This document shows, in pieces, positions 1 to 8,781 of a DNA stretch of 64,000 bases. Source of the stretch: Desulfonatronovibrio magnus. Lineage in GTDB: Bacteria > Desulfobacterota > Desulfovibrionia > Desulfovibrionales > Desulfonatronovibrionaceae. Under the pieces are notes generated by a model that was given only the letters and a program-made list of their open reading frames with translations, had not been told where the DNA came from and did not search any database. The stretch is from NCBI RefSeq assembly GCF_000934755.1, contig NZ_JYNP01000024.1, forward strand, positions 30,830 through 94,829, read 5' to 3'. The position numbers and the translations under genes were made by a program. How positions within the stretch are numbered: position 1 is the first letter of the stretch; each line of letters begins with the position of its first letter.

Positions 1-2
1 TG

Positions 3-470
3 GGAGTCGTTTTTGTAATTATTCTGATTTTGATGGCTGTCATTCGTTTTTTAGACCATATCAGGGCTACTGAATTGTTTATCTGGCTTCTTGGACCTCT
101 TTTCAGGCTTATGGGTATAGGCAAAGAAGCTGCATCCATTACTATTGTAGGCCTGACCATGGGACTTGCTTATGGTGGAGCGCTGATCATAAAGGAAGCC
201 CGTACAGAAAAGATCAAAAAACAGGATATATTCTTTTCACTCACCTTAATGGGCATTGCCCACAGCCTTATAGAAGACACTTTGCTAATGATGCTCCTGG
301 GAGCACATCTTTCCGGCATTCTTTTGATCAGACTGATTTTTTCAGTGCTGATTATACTGCTCATGGTAAAAGTATGGTCGGTTCTTCCTGACAGATTCGT
401 GCATAAATATCTCTACCCTCTACCTGAAGATAATCTCAACGCGAGAAACACAGCTTCACGCCCTGCCTGA
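3..470 (+). CDS. Membrane transport/gate-domain protein, C-terminal part
   Basis: The reading frame is open to the left edge of the window, so this is the 3' end of a longer gene; a TTG at 30 and an ATG at 33 lie inside it and need not be starts. The visible 155 or so residues hold about four hydrophobic helices, with the pattern of nucleoside-recognition/Gate domain proteins (the SpmA/SpmB/YjiH-like group), for example the segment around 'GLTMGLAYGGALIIKEA' followed by 'GIAHSLIEDT'. It is probably an inner-membrane transporter of unknown substrate. It ends with TGA at 468-470 and is followed by repeats, not by a co-oriented gene. The family call rests on residue pattern only. Confidence 0.6.
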   Translation, partial: GVVFVIILILMAVIRFLDHIRATELFIWLLGPLFRLMGIGKEAASITIVGLTMGLAYGGALIIKEARTEKIKKQDIFFSLTLMGIAHSLIEDTLLMMLLGAHLSGILLIRLIFSVLIILLMVKVWSVLPDRFVHKYLYPLPEDNLNARNTASRPA

Positions 471-600
471 CCTGGTTATCATGGTTCGATTAAGTTTTAT
501 GTAAATAAATATAAATTTATACTCAAATGTCCTATGCTGTTTTTTCCCGCTTTGTTTTCTTTAGTAACTTACCGCCTCAATCCTTTAGCAAAAAACAAAA

Positions 601-780
601 AAATTTTTTCTTTGGTAACTTTTCAAAAACTCCGGGCAGTATTCCTGGATACCGGCTTCCGCCGGTATGACATCGCAATGCTATGATCTGTTCTCTTTCG
701 TCATTCCGGCGAAAGCCGGAATCCAGGTCTTTTCTTGGGTTACGATTGCCGGAGTTTTTGAGAAGTTACTTTCTTTGATA
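601..780. repeat. Nested inverted-repeat element (REP/MITE-like)
   Basis: Outer arms of about 20 bp at 616-634 and 749-768 (TAACTTTTCAAAAACTCCGG against CCGGAGTTTTTGAGAAGTTA, one mismatch) enclose inner arms of 28 bp at 644-671 and 700-726 built on CCGGCTTCCGCCGG. The whole folds into a long branched hairpin. The inner palindrome resembles the CCGGAATGACG-type repeats scattered through many proteobacterial genomes. No coding potential. Confidence 0.7.
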
Positions 781-870
781 TGAGAAATAATGCCCAAGAT
801 ACTGCTTCTTCAGCCTTCAGCATTCAGTCTGAAAAATCAGTCAACGCCTCAACTTAACTGTTTCTGTTTA

Positions 871-915
871 GAAGCTCTTCACCTGGGCGGACCAGGACCG
901 AACGTGTGAGTAACT
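871..915 (+). repeat. 45-bp palindromic dispersed repeat, copy 1
   Basis: One of six copies in the window (others at 1176, 1284, 47118, 54024 reverse, 58247). The unit has a CTCACCCGGGCGGCCCGGG-type GC-rich core, then GACCGAAC and an end in GAGTAACT. This copy carries substitutions in the core (CCTGGGCGGACCAGG) and GTGTGAGTAACT at the end. Confidence 0.75.
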
Positions 916-943
916 TTACGAATCTGTCACTTTTCTGAAAATT

Positions 944-1094
944 GGGACAGTCCCCGCGAGGTACTATAAATAAGAAGGATACTGCATTGGTTCCTGGAAG
1001 AAATTTGCTTTAATGGTAAAATTTACACAGCGAGGGACAGTCCCTGTGCCAGGCGTAAAGCTCTCATCTTTGACGGAACTTTTCTGGCAAATGT
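944..1094 (+). repeat. 151-bp GGGACAGTCCC-bordered element, copy A
   Basis: It begins GGGACAGTCCCCGCGAG and holds a second GAGGGACAGTCCCTGTGCC 85 bp in, then a segment ending CATCTTTGACGGAACTTTT. A diverged copy of the same length lies at 1355-1505. The paired palindromic GGGACAGTCCC boxes suggest a non-autonomous element or a hairpin-forming repeat. No coding sequence is apparent. Confidence 0.6.
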
Positions 1095-1124
1095 GCATCA
1101 ATCATGAGCAAAAACCGTATAAAT

Positions 1125-1340
1125 GTGAAAAATGTAAACATCTGATTTTATTGGCAAAACGATTGTAGTTACTTGTAAGCTCCTCACCCGGGCGGCCCGG
1201 GACCGAACCTGCGAGTAACTGAAAATGAGTCTGTGAAAAATGTAAACATCTGATTTTATTGGCAAAACGATTGTAGTTACTTGTAAGCTCCTCACCCGGG
1301 CGGCCCGGGACCGAACCTGCGAGTAACTGAAAATGAGTCT
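1125..1340 (+). repeat. Perfect 108-bp tandem duplication
   Basis: Positions 1125-1232 and 1233-1340 appear identical. Each unit contains one copy of the 45-bp palindromic repeat (1176-1220 and 1284-1328), preceded by GTAGTTACTT and followed by GAAAATGAGTCT. The lack of divergence implies a recent duplication, or an assembly artefact. Confidence 0.8.
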
Positions 1341-1354
1341 CCTCTATGGACTTT

Positions 1355-1505
1355 GGGACAGTCCCCGCGAGGAAACGTTAAAAAGTTTGATACTGCATTG
1401 GTTTTTGGCAAAAATCGGTTTTAATGAAAAAATTTACATAGCGAGGGACAGTCCCTGTGCCAAGCGCAAAGTTCCCATCTTTGACGGAACTTTTTTGGTA
1501 ATTGT
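1355..1505 (+). repeat. 151-bp GGGACAGTCCC-bordered element, copy B
   Basis: Same length and order of motifs as 944-1094: GGGACAGTCCCCGCGAGG, GATACTGCATTGG, GCGAGGGACAGTCCCTGTGCC, CATCTTTGACGGAAC. It is clearly diverged in the middle, so it is older than the 108-bp duplication lying between the two copies. Confidence 0.6.
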
Positions 1506-1624
1506 AAGTGAATCTTAAGGAAAAATCGTAACAAGCTGAAAAACATAACAGCTTGAAATAATTGACATAAAAATGTAGTTACTTAGAAGTGGGGTGTGGG
1601 CACAGCCCGCATTAGTCCATTCTC

Positions 1625-2872
1625 TTAAATATGTCTCAGAGCATCTACCGGATCCATTCTGGCTGCCTTGACAGCCGGGTAAATGCCCGAGGCAATGCCT
1701 ACCCCTATGGACATGAGCATAGCCAGGAGCAGAGACCAGGGGCTTATATATGTCTGCCACTGAATAAAAGAACTGACAGACAAGGCAGTTACTGATCCCA
1801 GTAAAATGCCAAGTATTCCTCCCATTACTGTCAGCAGGATGGATTCTCCCAGAAATTGGGTGACAATATGTTTAGTGTTAGCGCCAATAGCTCTCCGGAT
1901 GCCTATCTCTCTTGTTCTTTCAGATACGTTGGCCAGCATAATATTCATAATTCCTATACCTCCCACAATCATAGAAATACCTGCAATGCTGCCGAGAACA
2001 ATATTAAACAGGCGCTGGGCCTGTCTGGCCTGAGACAAAAGCTCAAGTGGTATAATAATCTCGAAGTTTTCCAGACCGTCCCGGTTCCACAAAAGTACCC
2101 TTCTAATAGCTGAGGTTGTTTGTTCGATATGGCTTACATCTGAAACTTTGAGTAATACTTCCGACAAACTTTCAGTTACGGCAAAAGACGACATTGATCC
2201 TGCGTCACTGCTTAAAGGAGTGATTACAGTATTGTCAAAATCTCTAAGAGTTAGCGGCAGTGCGTCCTGATCTATACTGCCCCTTGAACGTAATATACCG
2301 ATAATACGACAGGGCGTACCATCTAAGTGAATAGTTGAGCCTATTTCCGCCCCATGCCCGATTCGCCTGACTAACTCTGCCCCAAGAACGCATACTTCAT
2401 GACGGTTTTCCACGTCTAAGTCAGAGATAAATCTACCTCTCGCAAGATTGAGTCCTCTTGAATCTATGTAAGCGGGATTAACTGAAAGGTTTGTTGCTGA
2501 GCCTGATCGTCCTAATTCACTGATGACCGTTGAAGATTCTCTGACAGCTGATATGGATTCTAAACCAGGAAGCTGAGATAATTGAATGATATCATTGTAT
2601 CCCAGATTGGGAGCCATTGATGGGATATCGCCCTCAAAAATAGATGTTTCGGAATTTCTGATAAGAATTGTATTTGTTCCAAGACGTCCAATTTGTTCCA
2701 GGGTTTGCCTTTTGGCCCCTTCGGCTATTGCGAGCATAGTGACAACTGCCATCACAGCGAAAACAATGCCCAGAGTGCTTAAAAGACTGCGCATTCTGTG
2801 CAGTGTCAATGCTTGCCAGGCCTGCAGCCATACCTGTTTTCTGGCGAATGAAAAAAAAATTGATTTATCCAC
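1625..2872 (-). CDS. MacB-like ABC transporter permease
   Basis: A 415-residue inner-membrane permease of the MacB/FtsX family, last gene of a TolC-fusion protein-ATPase-permease operon. It has one N-terminal membrane helix (about residues 31-52), a large periplasmic MacB-type domain, and three C-terminal helices (about 288-310, 341-363, 376-396). The FtsX-domain signature 'ERTREIGIRRAIGA' and the usual C-terminus 'YPAVKAARMDPVDALR' are present. The start is GTG at 2870-2872, overlapping the ATPase stop by 8 bp, which suggests translational coupling. MacB-type machines do not move substrate through the membrane but drive expulsion from the periplasm through TolC. Substrate unknown (peptide, lipid, siderophore or macrolide are family precedents). 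Confidence 0.9.
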   Translation of the reverse strand: MDKSIFFSFARKQVWLQAWQALTLHRMRSLLSTLGIVFAVMAVVTMLAIAEGAKRQTLEQIGRLGTNTILIRNSETSIFEGDIPSMAPNLGYNDIIQLSQLPGLESISAVRESSTVISELGRSGSATNLSVNPAYIDSRGLNLARGRFISDLDVENRHEVCVLGAELVRRIGHGAEIGSTIHLDGTPCRIIGILRSRGSIDQDALPLTLRDFDNTVITPLSSDAGSMSSFAVTESLSEVLLKVSDVSHIEQTTSAIRRVLLWNRDGLENFEIIIPLELLSQARQAQRLFNIVLGSIAGISMIVGGIGIMNIMLANVSERTREIGIRRAIGANTKHIVTQFLGESILLTVMGGILGILLGSVTALSVSSFIQWQTYISPWSLLLAMLMSIGVGIASGIYPAVKAARMDPVDALRHI

Positions 2873-3566
2873 TTAATGATCCATTTTTTATAAAGCATAC
2901 TCTGTCAGCTGCTTCCGCAACTTCATCATCATGGGTGACCACAATGAGGGTGGTGCCTTGCCAATGCATTTCATGAAAGAGGTTGAGAATAGACTTGGTA
3001 TTCTCATTATCCAGATTTCCCGTAGGCTCGTCTGCCAGGACAACAAGGGGCTTGATAATTAACGCCCTGGCTATGGCTGCTCTTTGCATTTCCCCACCTG
3101 ATAACTGGTTGGGGCGGTGAGTTTCGCGTTCAGCCAGTCCGACTTTTTTCAAAGCTGTTCGTGCCAGATCATAAATGTTTTCTGGAGGGGCAGGATGATA
3201 TAAAAAAGGCATGGCCACATTATCAATAAGTGTGCATTGAGATATCAGATTATAGGCCTGAAACACAAAACCAATTTTAGATGCCCGCAGTAAAGATAGC
3301 TCGATATCATCAAGCTGTAATATGTTTTTACCGTTCAGATGGTAAGATCCACTGTCAGGACGGTCAAGGCAGCCAAGTATATGCAGCAGGGTGGATTTGC
3401 CGGTCCCTGACGGACCCATTATTGCTATAAATTCACCATGAAGAATCTCCATATTAACGTTATATAATGGATGGACAGTTTCGTTACCAGAGGTATAGCT
3501 TTTACACAGGTTTGCTGTTTTGATTAAGGGCAACGACTCAGGAAGTGAGTTTTTGATTCTATTCAT
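2865..3566 (-). CDS. MacB/LolD-like ABC transporter ATP-binding protein
   Basis: An ATPase of 233 residues from the preferred ATG (3564-3566); the frame stays open to 3686, but those extra residues look non-conserved and 230 or so is usual for the family. Walker A GPSGTGKST is at residues 51-59, the signature LSGGEMQ and Walker B 'VVLADEPTGNLD' follow, all intact. It pairs with the downstream permease gene, which it overlaps. In Escherichia coli MacB both parts are one polypeptide; here they are separate, as in LolD/LolC-type systems. The ribosome binding site is weak, so the start is less certain than the function. Confidence 0.9.
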   Translation of the reverse strand: MNRIKNSLPESLPLIKTANLCKSYTSGNETVHPLYNVNMEILHGEFIAIMGPSGTGKSTLLHILGCLDRPDSGSYHLNGKNILQLDDIELSLLRASKIGFVFQAYNLISQCTLIDNVAMPFLYHPAPPENIYDLARTALKKVGLAERETHRPNQLSGGEMQRAAIARALIIKPLVVLADEPTGNLDNENTKSILNLFHEMHWQGTTLIVVTHDDEVAEAADRVCFIKNGSLSG

Positions 3567-3804
3567 AGCAGGATGATTTTGAATGATATGCAGCCTTAGA
3601 AATTGAAAGAAATAAGCATTAATTTGCACAATATTGCGAGCGGGGTGCTGAGAGAACTGCCGCGTTGGTTGCCAGACTTTTGCCAAACCTGAATGTCTGG
3701 AAGGATTATTACCGGCTGGTAAATATTCACAGTATTGATACTGTATGAAAATCGAGGTATATTAAAAAAATGTTACAAAAAAGCACTTTGCAGTCTCAAA
3801 AAGT

Positions 3805-5277
3805 TTAAAAATACCTTGTTCTTAAAACTCTGTCATGAGGAGGTCTGCTCAGAGCAACATGCTCTCCTGGCTCAAGTCCTTTCTGGATTTCCACAAGCTC
3901 TTCGCTTCTTGCTCCGACTGCTATCTCTCTTCGTTCAAATCCTCTCCCTGACTGTACATAAGCAAAGTTCTGGTCACCTTCCCTGAATAGGGCGAATGAA
4001 GGAATTACCAACACGTCAGATTCTTCCTGACAAATAATATTGACTCTGGCTGTCATACCTGGCCTTAACCTGGGGTCTGACTGATCTAAACTGATGGTCA
4101 CCCTGAAAAATTTACCTCTTTGACGGCCATCTGCACCTTGATCAGCCAGTACACCGATGGATTCAACACGCCCCGTCAGGTTAAGCTCAGGATAAGCATC
4201 AACCCTTGCCAGAGCTAACTTGCCAACATCAATCTTGTGCAGGTCAGTTTCTCGAACCTGGGTATTTACTATCATCCGAGAGATATCGGGCAGATAAACC
4301 AGAGGCTGATTCTGCCAGACCTGATCACCCACTCTTGGTTTTCTATTGGTGTTGCCTCTGATCTGCTCAGCCAGAACAACCATTCCAGGACCTGGTGCTC
4401 GAATAACAGTCGCACTCAGTTCCTGCTGGGCTGTATTCAGGCTTTGTCTCGCAGTTTGTAACTCCTGCTCAGACCTCTCTAAGGCAGCCATGGCCTGTCC
4501 AATCTTGTATCCACCTCCAACTTTTGTCTGCTCAAGATTAACTTCAGCTGCAGTTATGGCAGCCCTGGCCTTTTCAAGTTGGACAGGCAACAGGTGGTCC
4601 CTGTAGCTTTCAAGTTGCATGGCAACCATTGTATAGGCCTGTCGTGATTCATCAATCATCTTTTTGATCTGGGCCTGTTCAGTGGGATTGGCAAACCCTC
4701 TCTCGCTGAGCTCCTCTAATGATTCATTAAAACTCAGTTTTTGATCATAGTCGTCTCTGGCCCGGTTTGCTTCAGCCTCAAGTCTGGCCAGTTCTCTGGG
4801 ACCTTCACCTTTTTCCAGTCTGCGAAGTTCAAGCCTTGCAATCTGCAAATCACTTTCAGCCCTTGTTATTTCACGCTCCACCTGGTTTTTCTCCCATTGA
4901 AGGAGTTGGTCCTGGGCATCAACCAGAGTATCAAGTTCAATAACCCTTGACCTGAGCTTGATAACTTCTTCTTCAAAAACAGAAGGATCAAGTCTGACCA
5001 GAACATCACTTTCCTCAACATGCTTTCCATCTTCCACAAGATAGATAATTTTGCCCCGATCACCGCGAACCGAAGAGCTTAGGACTATAGAATTAGCAGC
5101 ATCAAGTTCTCCTACAGTGCGGACTTCCACCACCATGTCAGTTTTGATGGCAGGGGTAGTAAGTATTTGGCTGGACGGGGTGGATGAATCAGAAAAGCTT
5201 GTATAGATTAGCAGCAGAAAAAGGATGGTTGCGCTGATTGAGATAATTATCTTGTTTTTGACTATGAATTGTTTCAT
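3805..5277 (-). CDS. Periplasmic membrane fusion (adaptor) protein, MacA/HlyD type
   Basis: A 490-residue adaptor that would bridge the MacB-like permease and the TolC-like channel. A signal anchor (about residues 9-27) is followed by a split lipoyl/barrel-sandwich domain, a long charged alpha-helical hairpin (about 105-260, many Glu/Arg/Gln heptads) and a beta-barrel domain ending with 'GLEPGEHVALSR'. The phrase 'VIRAPGPGMVVLAEQIRGN' marks the return into the lipoyl half. The adaptor is longer than E. coli MacA (about 370), mostly because of the long hairpin. It lies 53 bp from the TolC-like gene and 238 bp from the chosen ATPase start, on the same strand. Confidence 0.88.
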   Translation of the reverse strand: MKQFIVKNKIIISISATILFLLLIYTSFSDSSTPSSQILTTPAIKTDMVVEVRTVGELDAANSIVLSSSVRGDRGKIIYLVEDGKHVEESDVLVRLDPSVFEEEVIKLRSRVIELDTLVDAQDQLLQWEKNQVEREITRAESDLQIARLELRRLEKGEGPRELARLEAEANRARDDYDQKLSFNESLEELSERGFANPTEQAQIKKMIDESRQAYTMVAMQLESYRDHLLPVQLEKARAAITAAEVNLEQTKVGGGYKIGQAMAALERSEQELQTARQSLNTAQQELSATVIRAPGPGMVVLAEQIRGNTNRKPRVGDQVWQNQPLVYLPDISRMIVNTQVRETDLHKIDVGKLALARVDAYPELNLTGRVESIGVLADQGADGRQRGKFFRVTISLDQSDPRLRPGMTARVNIICQEESDVLVIPSFALFREGDQNFAYVQSGRGFERREIAVGARSEELVEIQKGLEPGEHVALSRPPHDRVLRTRYF

Positions 5278-5330
5278 AAAATGTGACTGATCGTCAATAT
5301 TTTCAGTTCTAACCTTTATAAAATAACTGA

Positions 5331-6719
5331 TTATCTTTGTACTAAGGTACCGATGGCTGCTCTAAGTCTGTATTGTCCTACGATATAGTCGATTACAGCT
5401 GAGGCAAGCTGTGTTTGGGAGCGCCTCAGTGAGATTTCTGCGTCAATGAGATCAAAGTTGTCTGCCATGCCGTGTTGAAATTTTATTCTGGAAAGTTCGA
5501 GCTGACCTCTGGATTGATGGATCTGCTCTTCCTGATTGTCAATGGCTTTGTCAAGCCTTTCAAGGTTTCGAAGTTCCCTTTTGACTTGAGCGGTAATGTC
5601 ATCTCTTGTGAAACTTTGTCTTCTTGCTGCCTGTTGCAAACTTATGAGGCTTTCTTCATATGCAGCTTTTTGAGAAGTTCTCCGTAAGTCTGTGCTGGAT
5701 CCCAGGCTGATACCCCATGAAGTGCTGTCGGGCATGGAACCGGGAAATCTGGATGAAGAGTCACCTGCCTGGCTGAAAGATAAGATCACGTCCAGTTCTG
5801 GGAGAGTGTCTTTTCTTGCAACATCACTCAGTCTTCTTGATTCAGCCAGGGCATCTCTGACTTGCTCAATCTCTATACGATTGTCCATGGCAGTATCAAT
5901 CATTTCCTGCTCATCAGGATAAATTCTGTCAACTTCCAATGGCAGGGTAACAGATATATCTCTTTCAAGCGGCAATGCTAAAAAAATTTTTAATGCATCC
6001 AGAGCGTCAATATATGACTCCTGGCTTCTAATAAGTTCATCTTCAGCCTGGTTAAGCTGTATTCTAACTCTGAACAGATCCATGGAGTTGACAAGGCCCA
6101 TACGCTCTTTGATGGCAGTGGCCTCAGCCAGATCACTTAGCCTTTGATATGATTCTTGCCGTAAGCGGAGAAGTTCGCGCTGACGAACTACCTCATATCC
6201 GTTACGCACAGCTCCAAGTACTGTTTCAATTTCCCTTTGCTGCTGGGCTCTCAAAGCGCTTCTTGTACCATAGCGAGCGCTATAGACACCTGACATAGTG
6301 TAATCACGTCCTGCCCCTCTTAGCAAGGGCTGAATGATACGCAGGTTAGCTCTGGAACGGTATTCATTGTCAATTCTTTGCACAGATGGAGTAATGTCTA
6401 CTCTTGTACCGACCTGAGTCTTTCTTTCCAGACTGATTTCAAGATTCAAATCAGTATCTGTTGATGAATCATCTCCTCCTGATACACCTATTCCGGCTCC
6501 AGGATAAATTTTAAGTTCAAAGTCAGACTCTGCAGACTCAAGGCGTAAGTTTGATCTGTGAATATCATCCCGAGCGTCAATCATTCCCCAATTGGCTTCA
6601 ATGGCCCGGTTGACGATTCTTTCAAGGTCGTAAATGTCCTGGGCATGGGCTGGGAAATTCAAACAAACTATTAAGATTAAAGTGCTAGTCTTTATTTTTC
6701 TGAAAAAAATACCAATCAT
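5331..6719 (-). CDS. TolC-family outer membrane channel
   Basis: A 462-residue outer-membrane efflux protein with a signal peptide (about residues 1-26, 'FPAHA' before the mature end). Two repeated alpha-helical OEP domains rich in Glu, Arg, Leu and Gln follow, with 'LRIIQPLLRGAGRDYT' in the first half, a motif seen in many TolC-like proteins of deltaproteobacteria. It is the first gene of the operon and supplies the exit duct for the adaptor, ATPase and permease downstream. Length is close to TolC (about 470 mature). Confidence 0.88.
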   Translation of the reverse strand: MIGIFFRKIKTSTLILIVCLNFPAHAQDIYDLERIVNRAIEANWGMIDARDDIHRSNLRLESAESDFELKIYPGAGIGVSGGDDSSTDTDLNLEISLERKTQVGTRVDITPSVQRIDNEYRSRANLRIIQPLLRGAGRDYTMSGVYSARYGTRSALRAQQQREIETVLGAVRNGYEVVRQRELLRLRQESYQRLSDLAEATAIKERMGLVNSMDLFRVRIQLNQAEDELIRSQESYIDALDALKIFLALPLERDISVTLPLEVDRIYPDEQEMIDTAMDNRIEIEQVRDALAESRRLSDVARKDTLPELDVILSFSQAGDSSSRFPGSMPDSTSWGISLGSSTDLRRTSQKAAYEESLISLQQAARRQSFTRDDITAQVKRELRNLERLDKAIDNQEEQIHQSRGQLELSRIKFQHGMADNFDLIDAEISLRRSQTQLASAVIDYIVGQYRLRAAIGTLVQR

Positions 6720-6895
6720 TTGTGCTTGCTATCTCTAAGTCAGTTTGATTGTGAAAAAAATAATGGTTTTTTCATATTATTCTGATTTATAGATAATGAT
6801 TAATTTTCGAGCCAAGCTTAGCAATTACGATGGGGATCCGGTCCAAAATGTGTGCATTTGCAGCATGGTGAGCAGTTATGATTATTTTTATTTTA

Positions 6896-6953
6896 TATTT
6901 TACCGGGTGCTGCCGTTCAAGGTGAAGTGTAATCAGGCGGCACCCAGTAAAAA
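6896..6953. repeat. Inverted repeat after the last gene of the Tad locus
   Basis: Arms GGGTGCTGCC (about 6905-6914) and GGCGGCACCC (6936-6945) pair with one G.U, extended by TTTTAC/GTAAAA. It lies just beyond the stop of the Ig-like exported protein gene (6972). No U-run follows on either strand, so a classic intrinsic terminator is doubtful; it may protect the transcript 3' end. Confidence 0.45.
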
Positions 6954-6971
6954 TAATTAAATATTTTGAGA

Positions 6972-8033
6972 TTATCCTGGAATAAAGGTATATGTCCAGG
7001 TCTTTGTGTATGAAGGACCCCAAGCTGGTACTGAAACCGTTACAGTATCAGTTACTCCGGGATCAGCTCCTTCAATAACAAAGCTGATTTGACCACTATT
7101 GTCAGAAATTTCCGTTCCACTGCCAGACCATCCATCTGTTCCCTGCCAGCTGTAGTCAACTTTAACACCTAGTGAGTTAACCCTTACATAAACAGTAACA
7201 TCCTGGCCAGCTACAGGGTTAGAGGGCACATGCCATGAGCTCCAAGTTTGAGGATCAACTGGATCTGGGGATGGCGAAGAGCCGCCACCACCAGAGCTGC
7301 CTCCAGCTGCGGCTGCGCCTCCTACTGCAGCAGCAGCGCCAACACCAAGGGCTACTGCACCAGCTGTTCCAATGCCTGCAGCACTGGCACTAACTGTACC
7401 AGCAGTAGTTGCTGCGGCTGCAGACCCACTGGTTGATGAAGTGAGCTGGTAAAGTCCACCTGCTACTACACCGAATCTTGCGCCAGATTCAACAGCGTTC
7501 ATGGCAATATTGTCGGTAAAACCAGGGACATCTGCTGGTACCTGGTCCAGCTCCATACTGACGTGGATTTCACTGTCAGCTGGGATGTCCTGCCAGGCAG
7601 GAGCCTTATCCTTATCTTCCTGATTGATGACAAATGTTTGTGACTTGACAACCTCATTGTTGGCATTGACTGCCAGAAACAGGTATTCAATCTGCTCTGT
7701 TGATCTGGAAGGAGCAGGAAGAACGCCTGCGAAGTTATTTCTTCTGGTATTGGTCATGGGTACAAAGACAAAGTCAGCTTCCCCGGCTGATTTAAAGTAG
7801 CAGCGAACCAGTTCAATTCCACTGGGGTCAGACACCTGTGCCTCAAGCTGAATCCGGTGTTCAGGTACAAAGTACTTGGGAGCAGTATGTCTCATGTTGG
7901 TCTGCGCTGAAGTTTCAGCGGCCATAAGAGCGGGTGCCAGGGTAGACAATACAAGTGAGAGGCACATGAAGATAATCAGCGATTTTTCACCTGCACTGCG
8001 AAACTGTTTGATCCAGGGCATAATTCTTGTCAT
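6972..8033 (-). CDS. Exported Ig-like protein with Gly/Ala-rich segment
   Basis: A 353-residue protein I cannot assign to a named family. It has an N-terminal signal sequence (hydrophobic about 18-36, 'APALMAAE' end), a beta-rich region (about 45-135) containing 'VSDPSGIELVRCYF' that looks like an Ig/Big-type domain, then a low-complexity Ala/Gly/Ser segment (about 204-252) long enough to cross a membrane, a Ser/Pro linker and a second beta-rich domain (about 262-353) ending in 'TKTWTYTFIPG'. It is the last gene of the long minus-strand locus, 38 bp after the DUF799-like gene, which points to a surface or periplasmic partner of the CsgG-caspase group. Function unknown. Confidence 0.75.
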   Translation of the reverse strand: MTRIMPWIKQFRSAGEKSLIIFMCLSLVLSTLAPALMAAETSAQTNMRHTAPKYFVPEHRIQLEAQVSDPSGIELVRCYFKSAGEADFVFVPMTNTRRNNFAGVLPAPSRSTEQIEYLFLAVNANNEVVKSQTFVINQEDKDKAPAWQDIPADSEIHVSMELDQVPADVPGFTDNIAMNAVESGARFGVVAGGLYQLTSSTSGSAAAATTAGTVSASAAGIGTAGAVALGVGAAAAVGGAAAAGGSSGGGGSSPSPDPVDPQTWSSWHVPSNPVAGQDVTVYVRVNSLGVKVDYSWQGTDGWSGSGTEISDNSGQISFVIEGADPGVTDTVTVSVPAWGPSYTKTWTYTFIPG

Positions 8034-8071
8034 AATTCCTCCTAAATGGGTTAAAAAATTAAAAGATATCT

Positions 8072-8755
8072 TTAGTCTGTTGCGCTTTGAACCTGAATAG
8101 CTCTTTGAAGCAGGTTGTCCTCCTGGATAGTAATTTTTCCAGGGGGCAGAGTTTTGAGCATTTCCTGTACCAGCCAGGCTATTCTATCAGATCTGGAAGC
8201 TGAAGAGTGGGCCATCAGGTTGATGATAGCGTTAAAAGGGTCTATCTGCCATTGTCTGTGAGCAGTACGCCATTGTTCACTGCGCCACAGAAGTTGACCT
8301 GTCTGGCAATGAGTCAGTCTTAATGAACAGGAAACTACAACTGCATCATATACGCCCTGATGAATCGAAGCAGACTGATCCACTTGCCCCAGGAGTACCG
8401 CCTCAGTATTGAGTTTGCTGCATAGACGCTCAAGACTTATTCCCTGCAGTTGTCCAGGGGTCTGGATGCCCAGGTCATCCATTACATCTTGTACAGCTTC
8501 AACTGAAACTCTGCGGTAACCCTTGGCTTGCAGCCTCTGGTAAACTTCGCTGTACAAAACATCTTCAAGCTCAGGCTCCAATGAAAAGTTATCCATAGGT
8601 AAAACAGCGATCACATTGGGGGAGTACTTTTCATACTGGGGATTTACTTCCCAGAATTCCTGATCCTCTCTGGATTGTGCATGACCTGATGTTGCCATGG
8701 TTAAGCAAACCCAGGAAAAGAGTGTAATCAGCGTACCAGCCTTTTTGAAAAACAT
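8072..8755 (-). CDS. DUF799/GNA1162-like exported protein
   Basis: A 227-residue exported protein with an N-terminal signal (about 1-27, 'SGHAQS'). The body, with 'NVIAVLPMDNFSLEPELEDVLYSEVYQRLQAKGYRRV' split between a first beta-strand and the following helix, matches the pattern of DUF799 (GNA1162) and LpoB/CsgG-like anticodon-fold proteins. Such genes commonly sit beside csgG-like genes, as here (26 bp gap). A role in outer-membrane complex assembly is a family inference. No lipobox is obvious, unlike the usual DUF799 lipoproteins. Confidence 0.6.
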   Translation of the reverse strand: MFFKKAGTLITLFSWVCLTMATSGHAQSREDQEFWEVNPQYEKYSPNVIAVLPMDNFSLEPELEDVLYSEVYQRLQAKGYRRVSVEAVQDVMDDLGIQTPGQLQGISLERLCSKLNTEAVLLGQVDQSASIHQGVYDAVVVSCSLRLTHCQTGQLLWRSEQWRTAHRQWQIDPFNAIINLMAHSSASRSDRIAWLVQEMLKTLPPGKITIQEDNLLQRAIQVQSATD

Positions 8756-8781
8756 AATCTTACCTTACCATTTTTCTAAAA

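Larger units (their letters stand above)
471..1624. other. Repeat-rich gene-free region
   Basis: No believable gene. The region holds a nested inverted-repeat element (601-780), a 45-bp palindromic repeat (871-915), two related 151-bp elements (944-1094, 1355-1505) and a perfect 108-bp tandem duplication (1125-1340), each listed separately. Short frames here, such as one repeated inside the duplication, follow the repeats and have no ribosome binding site. Confidence 0.75.

Noticed and set aside
1098..1295. A frame with an internal protein repeat on the minus strand
   Set aside because: It only reflects the 108-bp tandem duplication; no ribosome binding site or family likeness.
3567..3686. 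N-terminal extension of the ABC ATPase
   Set aside because: The 40 extra residues precede the family start and match nothing; the length without them is normal.
6896..6953. Intrinsic terminator for the Tad locus
   Set aside because: The hairpin is real, but no T-run follows on the minus strand, so it is listed only as an inverted repeat.
6787..7023. A 78-codon frame on the minus strand after the last gene of the locus
   Set aside because: It overlaps the end of the Ig-like protein gene in another frame, spans an inverted repeat and has no coding character.
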